A DNA stretch of 64,000 nucleotides from Liquorilactobacillus aquaticus DSM 21051 (GCF_001436755.1 NZ_AYZD01000011.1:1-64000); one strand, 5' to 3'; shown: positions 18,101 through 28,741, counted from the first letter of the stretch. Numbers and translations are program-made. Notes: generated from the sequence alone by a model not told the origin.

Positions 18101-20473
18101 ATGACTTCAGAAGACTACTCATCTCCACAATATTTAGACAAACTCGATGCTTATTGGCGAGCTGCTAATTATATTTCAGTCGGTCAATTATACCTCAAAG
18201 ACAATCCATTATTAAAACGTCCATTAGAAGCAAAAGATGTTAAGGTTAAACCGATCGGGCACTGGGGAACTATTGCCGGTCAAAACTTCATCTATGCCCA
18301 TTTAAATCGTATTATCAATAAGTACGATTTAAATATGTTTTATGTTGAAGGCCCTGGTCACGGTGGTCAAGTTATGGTTTCAAATTCTTATCTTGATGGC
18401 AGTTACACAGAAATATACTCTGACATAACACAAGATGAAACTGGTATGAAAAAGCTCTTTAAACGTTTCTCTTTCCCAGGCGGAGTTGCTTCACATGCCG
18501 CTCCAGAAACACCTGGATCTATCCATGAAGGCGGTGAGTTAGGCTATTCAATCTCACACGCAACTGGTGCAATATTTGATAATCCAGACTTGATTGCTGC
18601 TGCAGTCGTCGGTGATGGTGAAGCTGAAACCGGTCCATTGGCAACTTCATGGCAATCTAATAAATTCATTAATCCAATCAACGATGGTGCACTTTTACCT
18701 ATCCTTGACTTAAACGGCTTTAAAATCTCAAATCCAACAATTCTCTCACGCCAAAGTAATGAAGAATTGCAAAAATATTTTGAAGGTCTTGGCTGGCATC
18801 CAATTATTGTCGAAGGTAACGATCCGGCTAAAGTTCATCCTATGATGGCTAAAGCAATGGACGAAGCAGTCGAAGAAATTAAAGCTATTCAAAAAAATGC
18901 GCGTGAAAATAATGATCCTACTTTGCCGACATGGCCAATGATCATCTTCCGCGCCCCTAAAGGCTGGACTGGTCCAAAATATTGGGACAATGAACCGATT
19001 GAAGGTTCCTTCCGTGCCCATCAGATTCCGATTCCAGTTGATCAAAACGACATGCAGCATGCCGACGCATTAGTAGAATGGTTAAAAAGTTATCGACCTG
19101 AAGAGCTCTTTAATGAAGATGGCAGCTTAAAAGCTGAACTTGCTGCACTCACTCCTAAGGGTGACAAACGTATGGCTGCTAATCCACATACCAACCCAGG
19201 AAAACTAATCAAAGATCTGATTTTACCAGACTATCGTGACTATACCGTTGATAATTCCGCAAGAGGCAAGGTAATTGCACAAGATATGACTGTTTTAGGT
19301 AAATATCTACGTGACGTTTTTGAAGAGAATGCTCAGAACAGCAACTTCCGCTTGTTTGGCCCGGATGAAACAATGTCAAACCGCCTTGCACCTATTTTTG
19401 AAGCAACTAAACGTCAATGGCTCGAAAATATTAAAGAACCAAATGATGAATTTCTAGCCCCCGAGGGTCGTGTAATTGACTCGCAGCTCTCTGAACATCA
19501 GGCCGAGGGCTGGCTTGAAGGTTATGTTTTAACTGGCCGTCATGGAATCTTCGCCAGCTATGAAGCTTTCTTGCGCGTTGTTGATTCAATGTTGACACAG
19601 CATTTCAAGTGGTTGCGCAAAGCTACTGATCAATCTTGGCGCAGTGATATTCCTTCCTTGAATGTCGTAGCAACATCGACTGTTTTCCAACAGGATCACA
19701 ATGGATACACCCATCAAGATCCTGGTATTCTCGGACATTTAGCTGACAAAAAGCCTGAATTCATCCGTGAATATCTGCCAGCAGATGCTAATTCCTTGTT
19801 AGCTGTATTTGACAAAGTTTTAAATGATCGTCAAAAAATTAATTTGATTGTTTCTTCCAAACACCCGCGTCCACAATTTTATTCAGCTGCTGAAGCTAAA
19901 GAATTAGTTGATCGCGGACTTAAGGTAATTGATTGGGCTTCAACAGATCAAAATGTGGAACCAGATGTTATCTTTGCTGCCGCCGGAACGGAACCTAATC
20001 TAGAAACATTAGCTGCCATTTCAATTCTGCATGAAAAAATACCAGAATTGAAGATTCGTTTTATTAACATTGTTGATCTTTTGAAACTGCGCAGCCAAAA
20101 AGTGGACGGACGTGGTCTAAGTGATGCTGAATTTGATGCTTACTTTACAAAAGATAAACCTGTCATCTTTGCCTTCCATGGTTATGAAGGTCTGATCAGA
20201 GATATTTTCTTTGACCGTCATAATCACAACCTTCACATCCACGGTTATCGTGAAAATGGTGATATTACAACACCATTTGATATGCGTGTGCTTAATCAGA
20301 TGGATCGTTTCGATCTTGTTAAATCAGCTATTTTAAGCCTGCCAAACGCTGATAAGTACGCTCAGATCGTTGCAGAGATGAATAGTACGATCGAAAAGCA
20401 TCATCAATTTATACGTGATGAAGGAACCGACCTGCCTGAGGTTGAGAATTGGGAATGGAAAGGCTTAAAATAA
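18101..20473 (+). CDS. xfp: Xylulose-5-phosphate/fructose-6-phosphate phosphoketolase
   Basis: A 790-residue thiamine diphosphate enzyme of the phosphoketolase pathway. It splits xylulose 5-phosphate (and, in some, fructose 6-phosphate) with phosphate to acetyl phosphate and glyceraldehyde 3-phosphate or erythrose 4-phosphate. Seen: the N-terminal [18 protein letters not shown], the phosphoketolase signature [37 protein letters not shown], and the cofactor-binding [14 protein letters not shown]; the C-terminal domain ends [11 protein letters not shown] as in the family. Full length. The ATG follows AAAGGAG with 7-base spacing, behind a plausible promoter. It indicates pentose use by the heterolactic route; the window does not show whether glucose uses it too. 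Confidence 0.97.
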   Translation: MTSEDYSSPQYLDKLDAYWRAANYISVGQLYLKDNPLLKRPLEAKDVKVKPIGHWGTIAGQNFIYAHLNRIINKYDLNMFYVEGPGHGGQVMVSNSYLDGSYTEIYSDITQDETGMKKLFKRFSFPGGVASHAAPETPGSIHEGGELGYSISHATGAIFDNPDLIAAAVVGDGEAETGPLATSWQSNKFINPINDGALLPILDLNGFKISNPTILSRQSNEELQKYFEGLGWHPIIVEGNDPAKVHPMMAKAMDEAVEEIKAIQKNARENNDPTLPTWPMIIFRAPKGWTGPKYWDNEPIEGSFRAHQIPIPVDQNDMQHADALVEWLKSYRPEELFNEDGSLKAELAALTPKGDKRMAANPHTNPGKLIKDLILPDYRDYTVDNSARGKVIAQDMTVLGKYLRDVFEENAQNSNFRLFGPDETMSNRLAPIFEATKRQWLENIKEPNDEFLAPEGRVIDSQLSEHQAEGWLEGYVLTGRHGIFASYEAFLRVVDSMLTQHFKWLRKATDQSWRSDIPSLNVVATSTVFQQDHNGYTHQDPGILGHLADKKPEFIREYLPADANSLLAVFDKVLNDRQKINLIVSSKHPRPQFYSAAEAKELVDRGLKVIDWASTDQNVEPDVIFAAAGTEPNLETLAAISILHEKIPELKIRFINIVDLLKLRSQKVDGRGLSDAEFDAYFTKDKPVIFAFHGYEGLIRDIFFDRHNHNLHIHGYRENGDITTPFDMRVLNQMDRFDLVKSAILSLPNADKYAQIVAEMNSTIEKHHQFIRDEGTDLPEVENWEWKGLK

Positions 20474-20619
20474 TAGAGTTTAATATTTCGTTGAATTCTA
20501 ATTAAATAAAGCTTTTAGCGGAATTGACTTCGACTTACCTCCTGAAATTATACTAAAAAAATTAATGTTTCAGGTTGCATTATCAAGATTAATAATTTAC
20601 AATAACATGGTAAACAATG

Positions 20620-20866
20620 AGAGGGACATATATCTTAATAAGCGCTTTTTTGCAGAGAAACTGTGGTCGGTGAAAACAGTTAAAAGTATTTTTTTGATAG
20701 ACTACCCTTGAGTAGTGATACGAGTAAACTTTTTAGTTGAATGTATTACCGGACATGTCCGTTATCTGAGTCAAAGTGTAATTAATTTTGTTAATTAAAA
20801 ATGGGTGGTACCGCGCTAAGAGCGCCCCTAAGATATTAAATATATCTGGGGACGCTCTTTTCTTTT
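20620..20866 (+). promoter_or_regulatory. T-box leader of the amino acid permease gene
   Basis: The canonical T-box GGGTGGTACCGCG is at 20803-20815, just before a terminator whose stem is AGAGCGCCCC/GGGGACGCTCT (20818-20866) and ends in TCTTTT. Upstream, a stem I can be drawn with the AGAGA bulge region and apical loop TGGTCGGTG near 20660-20680, and CCCTTGAG at about 20706 closing its base. A stem III candidate is CGGACATGTCCG at 20752. Uncharged tRNA would stabilise the antiterminator. By my hand folding the specifier loop holds GACTACC, but I cannot settle which triplet is read (ACT Thr, CTA Leu and TAC Tyr are all possible). Confidence 0.9.
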
Positions 20867-20936
20867 AGCTTCAGCCTTTTGAATACTTTCTCTCAAATAA
20901 TCTGGCTGTTTAACTGTAAATATGAAGGAGATCAAG

Positions 20937-22307
20937 ATGGAAAACAAAGAACATTTAAAAAGAGACCTGTCGTCTCGACAAATGCAGATGATTGCACTCG
21001 GTGGAACGATCGGGGTTGGGCTCTTCATGGGATCTTCTGCCACCATCAAATGGACAGGCCCTTCTGTCCTCTTGGCTTATGGCTTGGCAGGTTTGGTTTT
21101 ATATATCGTCATGCGTGCTTTAGGAGAAATGCTTTACGTTGATCCTTCGACCGGTTCGTTTGCAAAATATGCAACCGAATATATTCATCCGCTCGCTGGT
21201 TACCTGACTGCTTGGAGCAATATCTTTCAATATCTTGTAGTCGGTATCAGTGAAGTAATTGCAGTTGGCCAGTATTTAAATTATTGGTGGCCAGGACTTC
21301 CAGGCTGGATATCCGGTTCCGTGATCGTAATTACACTCTGCATTGCTAATTTAGTTTCAGTCAAAGCTTATGGAGAACTAGAATTCTGGTTTGCATTGAT
21401 CAAAGTTGTCACCATTATTTTTATGCTGGTTCTGGGAGCTTTAGTTATTTTGCTTGGCTTTGGAAATAATTGGCAACCACTAGGTTTTTCCAACCTCTGG
21501 TCTCACGGTGGATTCTTCACAGGTGGATTTAAAGGCTTCATTTTTGCTCTTTCAATCGTAATTGCATCTTACCAAGGAATAGAAGTTATTGGAATTACCG
21601 CTGGCGAAGCAAAAGATCCTCAAGTTACTGTGGTCAAGTCTATTAGATCAATTGTAGCGCGTATCCTCCTTTTCTATATCGGTTCCATCTTTGTAATTGT
21701 CACAATTTATCCTTGGAATCAACTAGATCAAGTTGGGTCACCCTTTGTCGAAACCTTTTCGCGTGTTGGAATTACTGCTGCTGCAGGTATCATCAACTTT
21801 GTTCTTGTTACTGCTGCGATGTCTGGATGCAATTCGGGGATCTTTAGTTCTAGCCGTATGCTTTATACGCTAGGCCTTAAAAAAGAAATTTCAGACAAAT
21901 TCGTTAAACTCTCTAAACACGGCGTTCCTAAATTGCCAGTCATTGCAATTTCTGTCGGTATATTTATTGGTATGATTGCTAACGAACTTCTACCATATTT
22001 CGTTAAAGGGAGCTCCAACATTTTTGTTTTAGTTTACAGTTCAAGTGTCCTGCCGGGGATGGTTCCTTGGTTCATTATTCTTTTTAGTCAAATAAAATTC
22101 AGGAAAGCACACGCAGCTGAAATGGCAGATCATCCATTTAAATTGCCGCTTTATCCTTTGAGTAATTATTTTGCCATCGTTGCCTTACTGGTAACTTTAA
22201 GTTTTATGTTCCTCAATCCTGAAACACGCATTCCTGTTATTATTGGGTTTATCTTTTTGATGATTGTCTCATTAGTATTTGTTTTTACACAACATAAAAG
22301 AAGCTAA
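20937..22307 (+). CDS. Amino acid permease, APC superfamily (AAT family)
   Basis: A 456-residue membrane transporter with about 12 helices. The N-terminal block LSSRQMQMIALGGTIGVGLF and the following GPSVLLAYGLAGLVLYIVMR are the AAT family signature; members carry proton-coupled amino acids such as proline, lysine, aromatic amino acids or gamma-aminobutyrate. The frame opens at 20922, but GGAG followed by ATCAAG precedes the ATG at 20937. The T-box leader directly upstream shows the gene is switched on when a specific tRNA is uncharged, so the transporter should import that amino acid. I could not read the specificity. Single gene, closed by a strong terminator. Confidence 0.92.
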   Translation: MENKEHLKRDLSSRQMQMIALGGTIGVGLFMGSSATIKWTGPSVLLAYGLAGLVLYIVMRALGEMLYVDPSTGSFAKYATEYIHPLAGYLTAWSNIFQYLVVGISEVIAVGQYLNYWWPGLPGWISGSVIVITLCIANLVSVKAYGELEFWFALIKVVTIIFMLVLGALVILLGFGNNWQPLGFSNLWSHGGFFTGGFKGFIFALSIVIASYQGIEVIGITAGEAKDPQVTVVKSIRSIVARILLFYIGSIFVIVTIYPWNQLDQVGSPFVETFSRVGITAAAGIINFVLVTAAMSGCNSGIFSSSRMLYTLGLKKEISDKFVKLSKHGVPKLPVIAISVGIFIGMIANELLPYFVKGSSNIFVLVYSSSVLPGMVPWFIILFSQIKFRKAHAAEMADHPFKLPLYPLSNYFAIVALLVTLSFMFLNPETRIPVIIGFIFLMIVSLVFVFTQHKRS

Positions 22308-22330
22308 AATACTTTTTAACCATGCATAAC

Positions 22331-22378
22331 AAAAAGCGGCCGAGCCAAAATTAACATTTTTGACTCAGCCGCTTTTTA
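22331..22378. terminator. Bidirectional terminator between the permease and the AarF-like gene
   Basis: AAAAAGCGGC with GAGCCAAAA pairs with TTTTGACTC and GCCGCTTTTT. The convergent genes on both sides end within 60 bp of it. Confidence 0.85.
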
Positions 22379-22430
22379 TTGTCTTTTGATTTCTTTTAAA
22401 AAAATTTCCATATTTCCACATGATTGGCAA

Positions 22431-24200
22431 TTATCTTTTTTCACGTCTTTTTTTTCGCCAGTCCTTATAACGCTTATTCAGATCGTTGATTATCATTAAA
22501 ACAACCACAAACAAAGTTATTCCATATCCCCAGACCCCTAAGTTATAGACAATCGGGTGTGCTGAACTTGCTTGAACCAACAGGGAAGAACCAACGATGG
22601 TCGCCGCTAAAATTATAGCAGTCACAACTTTATTCAGCATATGCTCAATTCTTTTCAGTAGTACTTCCTGATCCTTATAGTTGAACCGAACTTGTGCCCT
22701 TCCTTGCGTCAACACATCTAAAAACTTGTTTATTTTAACGGGAATCTGCGGTGTTGCTACAAAAGCTCGCCAAAAATTTACCGCACTATCTTCAGCCGCA
22801 TTTTGCAAATTAAACCTTTTTAGCAGATATTCTTTGGCAAACGGCCGAGCCACATCAAGCATTGAAATTTCTGGATCAAGCTGCACCACTAATCCTTCTA
22901 TTAGTCCGAAAGCTTTAACTAGAAGAGTTACCTCAGACTTAATACGCAGATTATTATTGCGGCACAATTGCATTATGCGATAAAGCAGTTCTGGAAAATT
23001 GATGCTACCTAAACTATTTTGAAAGTAGGGTGCTAAAAATACTGTTAACTGTGAATAAAAATCTTCTTCGTCTACTTCACCAGCACGATCACAAATTGCC
23101 AGCAAAGTCTGCCCAATATCACGCATATCTTTTGAATTAATCGCAATAATAACATTCGCGATTCCATCAGCCATATTAGGTGACAAGCGACCCATCATCC
23201 CAAAATCCAGATACGTCAAACGATATGGAGGAAGATTTCTAATTTTGCTAACAGTAACGTTGGCACCACCAAATCTTTTTGAAAAATGATGTTCCAACTC
23301 CTCTGACTGATTATTATTCTTTTCTATGCGTGTAAATAAAATATTTCCCGGATGTGGATCAGCATGAAAAAAATGATCCGTAAAGACCTGTTTAATAAAA
23401 TTCTTTATTAATGACTCAGCTAAAAAATGTCGTTCGTCTTGTCGTTTTTGATCAAGCTGAGCTTCATCTTGTACCTGTGGCTCATCAACTATTTTTTTTA
23501 TGCTTTCTCCTGCCATGTACTCCGAAACCAGCATACCTTGAACGGATAGTTCCGAATAAAATTTAGGTGAACGAATTATTCCTTGATCATTGTTCAGGCG
23601 ATAAAATTCATTTCCATTTTTAGCCTCGATTTTGGTATCAATTTCGTCTAATAAAGCCCTTTTAATTTCGAATAATGTTTTGCGAATATCAACTACACTC
23701 GCTTCAGGGGCAAATTTCAAAATAGTAAGTGCTTGTTCAAAGAGTGCCAGATCCGTTTCAACTATTTCCTTAACATTTTCATGCTGAACTTTGACAGCAA
23801 CCTGAGTCCCATCTCGAAGTTTTGCCAAATGTGTCTGCCCAATTGATGCCGACGCGAACGGCTGCGGTGAAAAGCTCTTGAAGAGTTCATTCACTGTGTG
23901 CCCTGTTTGTTTTTTTATCGTTTTTTCTACAGCAGAAAATTCATCAACCATCACATTATCTTGCAGCTGCTTGAACTCCTCAACAAATTCAGGTGAAACA
24001 AGATCTGACCGCGTCGAAAGCATCTGACCAATCTTAATAAAAGTCACACCAAGTTCTTCAAATGCAACTCTCACCCTATGAGGGTTTCTCTGTCTAACAA
24101 AATTAAACAAAACATCATACTTCCTGAAAACTGAAATAATTTCTAATAATCGGGCGTGGCGTTCCTTCTTAGAAACAACATCAATTTTTTTCTCTGTCAT
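22431..24200 (-). CDS. AarF/UbiB (ABC1) family atypical kinase
   Basis: A 590-residue protein of the UbiB/AarF/COQ8 family. These are membrane-associated atypical kinases or ATPases linked in other organisms to quinone biosynthesis and lipid homeostasis. Seen: the family KxGQ motif in FIKIGQMLSTRSDLV, the nucleotide-binding lysine in QVAVKVQHENV, the catalytic-loop variant HADPHPGNILF and the metal-binding YLDFGMMGRL. The C-terminus holds two membrane helices (VTAIILAATIVGSSLLVQA and a second). I start at the ATG at 24200 behind AGGTG. A quinone role is plausible because menG is in the same window, but it is unproven in lactobacilli. Confidence 0.9.
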   Translation of the reverse strand: MTEKKIDVVSKKERHARLLEIISVFRKYDVLFNFVRQRNPHRVRVAFEELGVTFIKIGQMLSTRSDLVSPEFVEEFKQLQDNVMVDEFSAVEKTIKKQTGHTVNELFKSFSPQPFASASIGQTHLAKLRDGTQVAVKVQHENVKEIVETDLALFEQALTILKFAPEASVVDIRKTLFEIKRALLDEIDTKIEAKNGNEFYRLNNDQGIIRSPKFYSELSVQGMLVSEYMAGESIKKIVDEPQVQDEAQLDQKRQDERHFLAESLIKNFIKQVFTDHFFHADPHPGNILFTRIEKNNNQSEELEHHFSKRFGGANVTVSKIRNLPPYRLTYLDFGMMGRLSPNMADGIANVIIAINSKDMRDIGQTLLAICDRAGEVDEEDFYSQLTVFLAPYFQNSLGSINFPELLYRIMQLCRNNNLRIKSEVTLLVKAFGLIEGLVVQLDPEISMLDVARPFAKEYLLKRFNLQNAAEDSAVNFWRAFVATPQIPVKINKFLDVLTQGRAQVRFNYKDQEVLLKRIEHMLNKVVTAIILAATIVGSSLLVQASSAHPIVYNLGVWGYGITLFVVVLMIINDLNKRYKDWRKKRREKR

Positions 24201-24367
24201 TTGCACACCTGCTTTTTCAAGTCCAATTTACTTTACGATAACATTTTTAAGTTAAAAAGGCACCCTAGATTCATTGAACGCAAAAAAAGTACTGATCTTT
24301 TTTGCATTTTACCGTAAAAATGTATATGATTTGAATAACAATATTCAATTACTATTAGGAGGTCATG

Positions 24368-24964
24368 ATGACTACTTTATACATCGTACGTCACGGTCAA
24401 AGTGAAGCAAATAAAGCAGGGATTCTGCAAGGAAATAAAATTGATACACCCTTAACTGCGAAGGGCCGTAGCCAAGCGGATGCAGTCTATCAGCAGCTGC
24501 AAAAACTAGATTTCGATAAAGTATATGCCAGCCCTCTGCTTCGAGCAGCGCAAACGGCACATATCATTGCCAACAATGCGACCACTGTCTACGACTCGCG
24601 TTTAAAAGAATATGATTACGGCGAATGGGACGGCCTTTTGGTGGAAGATGTTCACCAAAAGTATGCGCGCTTTTTTAATAGCCAGCATAACCTCCTGCCT
24701 GGTTCCGATAAAATATCTCATGGTGAAACTTTTGAAGAAGTGACTCAACGCCTAGAAGAGTTCTTCTCAGAACTTGTTGTTAAGCATGCAGACGAGAAAC
24801 TGCTGATTGTAAGCCACGGCTTTACGATCAAATTAATGTTGAATGCCATTCTTGGTATCAAAAATTTAGTCAATTTAAACGAACCTTCAAACGCTGGGGT
24901 AACCAAAATTGAGTTGACGCCCGAAACTAGGACATTATTATATTTCAATCAGGAATTTTCCTAA
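24368..24964 (+). CDS. Histidine phosphatase superfamily protein (phosphoglycerate mutase-like)
   Basis: A 198-residue cytosolic phosphatase of the branch 1 histidine phosphatases. The phosphohistidine motif is in LYIVRHGQSEANK at the N-terminus, a conserved arginine in YASPLLRAAQTA, the acid region in EYDYGEWDGL, and the second histidine in LLIVSHGFTIKLM. It lacks the long insert of true glycolytic GpmA, so it is probably a broad phosphatase (PhoE/CobC-like) rather than a mutase. Two ATG codons follow AGGAGG; the second, at 24368, has better spacing. Single gene, with its own terminator at 25031. Confidence 0.88.
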   Translation: MTTLYIVRHGQSEANKAGILQGNKIDTPLTAKGRSQADAVYQQLQKLDFDKVYASPLLRAAQTAHIIANNATTVYDSRLKEYDYGEWDGLLVEDVHQKYARFFNSQHNLLPGSDKISHGETFEEVTQRLEEFFSELVVKHADEKLLIVSHGFTIKLMLNAILGIKNLVNLNEPSNAGVTKIELTPETRTLLYFNQEFS

Positions 24965-25030
24965 TTACGTATCGCGTTAAGCACCATAATAACTGCTAGA
25001 AACCAGCCCTAAAATATTATTACAAACCAA

Positions 25031-25084
25031 AAGGAAGAATTCTCGGACAAAATATCAATTTTGCCGTAAAATTCTTCCTTTTTA
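25031..25084. terminator. Bidirectional terminator
   Basis: AAGGAAGAATT and AATTCTTCCTT flank an inner arm ACAAAAT/ATTTTG(C), with T and A runs outside. It separates the convergent phosphatase and repeat-protein genes. Confidence 0.8.
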
Positions 25085-25124
25085 TTTATACCCATTTATT
25101 CGTATATTCATAAACTACTTCAGA

Positions 25125-25973
25125 TTACTTAAATTCCTGAGCAACTTCTTTGACTGTCATTTGATGATTTCGTGCTCTTTGAATTACCTCTTTAACATCA
25201 CGGTCTTTAAATGCTGATACATCAATCCCCTGACTAGCTATATCGCGCCGTGCCTTTTTTATCTGTGCTTTCGTTATTGGACTATCATCATTGTCATCGT
25301 CTTGAGCAGCAGGTACTTCTGCCTGCGTCGGATCATTATTCGAATCAGATGGTAAAATTGACCTTGAAGTACTTGAACTGCTCGTAGCTGATGCTGTTCG
25401 ATATCCTAAACCTGCAAGAATATGATTATTGTATGCTTCAAGTTTTCGAGCTTTTTTATAAATTTCAGCGTAATAGCTTTCGTCTATATTTCCATACCCT
25501 AAAATAGTTGCCAATTTCAAATTTGATGCCGTGTATTCGTAATTACTCGATAGAACGCGCGCTTTTTTATAGTTCTTCTGGAAGATTTTTAGCTCGCGCG
25601 CAACTTCTTCAAGTTCAGTCTTTTTTACAGAGGCCCGCCGCACTAAAATCGGTGAACCATTTTCGACTCCCGCAGTCTCATCAAACGCATCTCTTGCCGC
25701 ATCATACTTTCCATCTTTCGATAATCGAAGACCTTTTTTATATTTTTGAATTTGTTTGACGTAAACACTAGCTATATCATTGTTTGCCTTTTTCTTCTGT
25801 GCGTTTCGAAAATGATTTTCTGCAGCTGTATACTTCCCTGCTTTAAGCGCACTTTCTCCTTGTTGAAAGGATTCACGATAATATTGTGCTGTTTCAATAT
25901 GTTTAGTATAGCCATATCCGACAAAAATAATTGCTATCACAAATGCCGCAATGAGCCACATCCACCTTCTCAA
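25125..25973 (-). CDS. Membrane-anchored protein with TPR-like repeats
   Basis: About 282 residues: one N-terminal membrane helix (WMWLIAAFVIAIIFVGYGY) with the rest outside the membrane by the positive-inside rule, then TPR-like helical pairs (about 40-180, with FQQGESALKAGKYTAAENHF and YKKGLRLSKDGKYDAARDAF as two aligned units). A Ser/Asp-rich linker and a C-terminal helical segment with repeated charged residues follow. I do not recognise a named family. The frame opens at a GTG inside the ribosome site; a TTG at 25973 has 8-base spacing from AGGAGG and is preferred. The TPR units suggest a protein-protein contact role at the cell surface, perhaps cell-wall related. This is inference. Confidence 0.65.
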   Translation of the reverse strand: MRRWMWLIAAFVIAIIFVGYGYTKHIETAQYYRESFQQGESALKAGKYTAAENHFRNAQKKKANNDIASVYVKQIQKYKKGLRLSKDGKYDAARDAFDETAGVENGSPILVRRASVKKTELEEVARELKIFQKNYKKARVLSSNYEYTASNLKLATILGYGNIDESYYAEIYKKARKLEAYNNHILAGLGYRTASATSSSSTSRSILPSDSNNDPTQAEVPAAQDDDNDDSPITKAQIKKARRDIASQGIDVSAFKDRDVKEVIQRARNHQMTVKEVAQEFK

Positions 25974-26123
25974 TTTTCGCACCTCCTCGTATAAATAACT
26001 AGCTATTTCAGTATAACATTTTTTTAAAATAACACTAAGGGTTCACAACTTTCTTTCATTATATTTGACCCGCCCAATCAAAAAAAGTTACAATTATTAA
26101 AATTTGTTTTTAGGGAGAGTTGT

Positions 26124-26741
26124 ATGAACACATCTGTTTTAATTGACGTTATAAACCAATATGGTTATCTGGGAATTGCCTTTTTGATTGCAATCGAGAA
26201 TATTTTCCCACCGATTCCATCTGAAGTAATTTTAGCTTTCACTGGTTTCATCACACTCTCTAGTAAGTTGAGTGTCTGGGGAAGCATCCTCGCTGCAACA
26301 ATCGGTGCTATTATTGGTGCTGCTGTTTTGTATGCTGTTGGACGTTTTTTATCCGTTGGCCGGCTTCAAAAAATCCTTTCTGGGCGCTGGGGTAAAATAC
26401 TCCGCCTAAAACCTGCAGATATCGAAAAAGCGGCTGCCTTTTTCAATCGCCATGGAGGCGCAGCTGTTTTCTTTGGACGTTTTGTTCCAGTCATCCGCAG
26501 CCTAATATCAATTCCAGCGGGGATGACTGGATACCCATTCGGACGTTTTATTGTTTTTTCAACTGCCGGTACATTGATATGGAACACTGTCTTGATTTTT
26601 GTTGGTCGTTTATCTGGACAGGCATGGCCACATATTGTTGCGCTTATCGAAACTTACGGTAAGGTCGCACTTATAGTACTTCTTATCATCATGCTTGTTT
26701 GTTTCCTTGTTTGGCGTAGAAAAAAGAACACTAAAAGTTAA
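26124..26741 (+). CDS. DedA/SNARE-associated family membrane protein
   Basis: A 205-residue polytopic membrane protein of the DedA family, whose members include the lipid scramblases/flippases UptA and PetA for undecaprenyl phosphate and phosphatidylethanolamine. Seen: the N-terminal ENIFPPIPSEVILAFTGF and the motif GRFVPVIRSLISIPAGMTGY that carries the functional arginines, followed by C-terminal membrane helices and an RRKKN basic tail. Full length. Start ATG follows AGGGAGAG. The gene is a single unit; which lipid carrier it moves cannot be read from sequence. Confidence 0.92.
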   Translation: MNTSVLIDVINQYGYLGIAFLIAIENIFPPIPSEVILAFTGFITLSSKLSVWGSILAATIGAIIGAAVLYAVGRFLSVGRLQKILSGRWGKILRLKPADIEKAAAFFNRHGGAAVFFGRFVPVIRSLISIPAGMTGYPFGRFIVFSTAGTLIWNTVLIFVGRLSGQAWPHIVALIETYGKVALIVLLIIMLVCFLVWRRKKNTKS

Positions 26742-27070
26742 TTTTTCCAGCTTTATTAGAGTTTAAACTCTAAATGTGCAGAGAAGAAGGTTTATCAAAA
26801 GCTGGTACTATTGGCACATCAATACAATATCGCAAATAGCACAAAGTGGCTGGGTCAAAATATAGCTTACGGGGCATCGATACTCCTCAAAGTCTATATC
26901 TTGATCCAGCCATTTATCTTAAAATTGTATCATGTGAATTAACATATTTTTAAATATAATTCTTATTATCTGACTATAAAAGATTTACAATTCAAAACAC
27001 TCTAAATTTTGTTTTTCGATCCTAGCGGTCTCATTCTTTGCCGCCTCTTTTTTATTTTTTATCATTTTTA
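26742..27070. other. Intergenic stretch with a long palindrome
   Basis: Holds the imperfect inverted repeat at 26847-26912: TGGCTGG, TCAA and ATATAG pair with CTATAT, TTGA and CCAGCCA around a loop of about 27 bases. It is a terminator-like member of the palindrome group of this window, separating convergent genes. A second terminator candidate for the glucosidase lies in the T-rich stretch near 27040-27065. No gene is seen. Confidence 0.55.
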
Positions 27071-28741
27071 TCAATAGAGGTAAACTTTAGACTCATACGG
27101 TCGTAATTTTGATCCTAGATCATCGTCATAATTACTGATCACCAGTTTCCTATCAGTTCCGCTGACATATTCACGTACCACATCTTTAGATGTGAAGTTA
27201 CTGATAACAAGCAGTGTTTTACCTTCGTATTGACGTTTATATGCGAATATCTCATCATCTTCGGGATCTAGTTCAATATAATTTCCATATACGATTAGGT
27301 CACTATTGTGCCTGAGATCGATCAAATGCTTATAAAAATAAAATACTGAATCTTTATCCCGTAGTTCTTTAGCAGCATTTATTTCACGATAATTCTTATT
27401 TAGTTCTAACCATGGCTTTCCATCTGTAAAACCAGCGTTTTTCGAATCATCCCACTGCATCGGAGTCCTTGCATTATCTCTTGATTCAGTTGCCAAGTAA
27501 CGCATCATCGTATCATGACCTATCAACCCTTCCTTATCAACGATTTGATGATAAGCCTCTAAAGATTCAATATCTTGATACTGCTTCAAGTCGGTAAAAT
27601 GAGCATTGGTCATTCCTAGTTCTTCACCTTGATAAATATAAGGCGTTCCTTGCATCATATGGAGCGTTGTGGCTAGCATTTTAGCTGATTTTACCCGAAA
27701 TTGAGGGCTATCATTGCCAAATCGCGAAACAGCTCGCGCACGATCATGATTATTCCAATACAAACTGTTCCAACCTTTACCATCCAAAGCCTGTTGCCAC
27801 CGTGACAGAGCTTCTTTCAAAGCTACCAATTTCACCGGCTTGTCATTCCATTTTCCAAGGCGTGGATCATCATTGAATGCTAATGTAACGTGATCGAACT
27901 GAAAGACCATATTCAATTCTCCTGCATTTAAACCTGTATACTGAACAGCATCTTCTGGCTTAGAACTTGGCATCTCGCCTACACTCATTACATCATATTT
28001 TGATAAAACTCTGTCGTTCATTTCTTTTAAATAGTCATTTACTTTAGCTCCATCTGCTACCATAGGTTCAACATCCGCATACTCAGCGTTTTTAGGATTG
28101 GGTGCATCTGGTAAGCCTTCTGGTTTAGAAATAAAGTTAATAACATCCATTCTGAATCCATCTATTCCCTTATCCAACCAAAAACGCATTAATTCCCAAA
28201 CCTGTTCACGAACTTCTGGATTTTCCCAATTCAAGTCTGGCTGTCCTTCTGCGAATAAATGCAGGTAATACTGCTTAGTAGCTTCATCATATTTCCAAGT
28301 TGATCCTCCGAAGTATGACCCCCAATTATTCGGTGCTTTTCCATCATGTCCATCTCGCCAGACATAGAAATCACGATACGGATTAGAAGTTGATTTTCTG
28401 CTTTCCTTAAACCACTTATGTTGGTCGGAGGTATGATTGACAACCAGATCCATCACTATTTTCAAACCTAAACGATGCGCTTCATTTAAAAGCTTGTCAA
28501 AAATTTGCATATTCCCAAATTTAGGCTGAATATCACGATAATTGCTTATATCATAACCATTATCCTTATCTGGAGATTTATAGATCGGGTTAAGCCAGAT
28601 TACATCTACTCCCAGTTTCTTGATATACGGTAGTCGTTGGAGTACACCTGCTAAATCACCAATACCATCACTATCGCTATCTTGAAAACTACGCGGATAT
28701 ACCTGATATACAACTGCTTTTTGCCACCATTTCTCTTTCAT
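27071..28741 (-). CDS. malL: Oligo-1,6-glucosidase (GH13 subfamily 31)
   Basis: A 556-residue cytosolic GH13_31 alpha-glucosidase. The N-terminus WWQKAVVYQVYPRSFQDSD is typical. Catalytic residues: nucleophile Asp 199 in GFRMDVINF, acid/base Glu 256 in SVGEMPSS, and Asp 333 in NNHDRARAV. The residue after the nucleophile is Val (position 200); in this subfamily Val there is the known marker for alpha-1,6 preference, while Ala or Thr marks alpha-1,4 enzymes. The enzyme should therefore release glucose from isomaltose, isomalto-oligosaccharides or panose. It follows the MFS permease gene by 30 bp in one operon, presumably under the divergent LacI protein. Confidence 0.93.
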   Translation of the reverse strand: MKEKWWQKAVVYQVYPRSFQDSDSDGIGDLAGVLQRLPYIKKLGVDVIWLNPIYKSPDKDNGYDISNYRDIQPKFGNMQIFDKLLNEAHRLGLKIVMDLVVNHTSDQHKWFKESRKSTSNPYRDFYVWRDGHDGKAPNNWGSYFGGSTWKYDEATKQYYLHLFAEGQPDLNWENPEVREQVWELMRFWLDKGIDGFRMDVINFISKPEGLPDAPNPKNAEYADVEPMVADGAKVNDYLKEMNDRVLSKYDVMSVGEMPSSKPEDAVQYTGLNAGELNMVFQFDHVTLAFNDDPRLGKWNDKPVKLVALKEALSRWQQALDGKGWNSLYWNNHDRARAVSRFGNDSPQFRVKSAKMLATTLHMMQGTPYIYQGEELGMTNAHFTDLKQYQDIESLEAYHQIVDKEGLIGHDTMMRYLATESRDNARTPMQWDDSKNAGFTDGKPWLELNKNYREINAAKELRDKDSVFYFYKHLIDLRHNSDLIVYGNYIELDPEDDEIFAYKRQYEGKTLLVISNFTSKDVVREYVSGTDRKLVISNYDDDLGSKLRPYESKVYLY

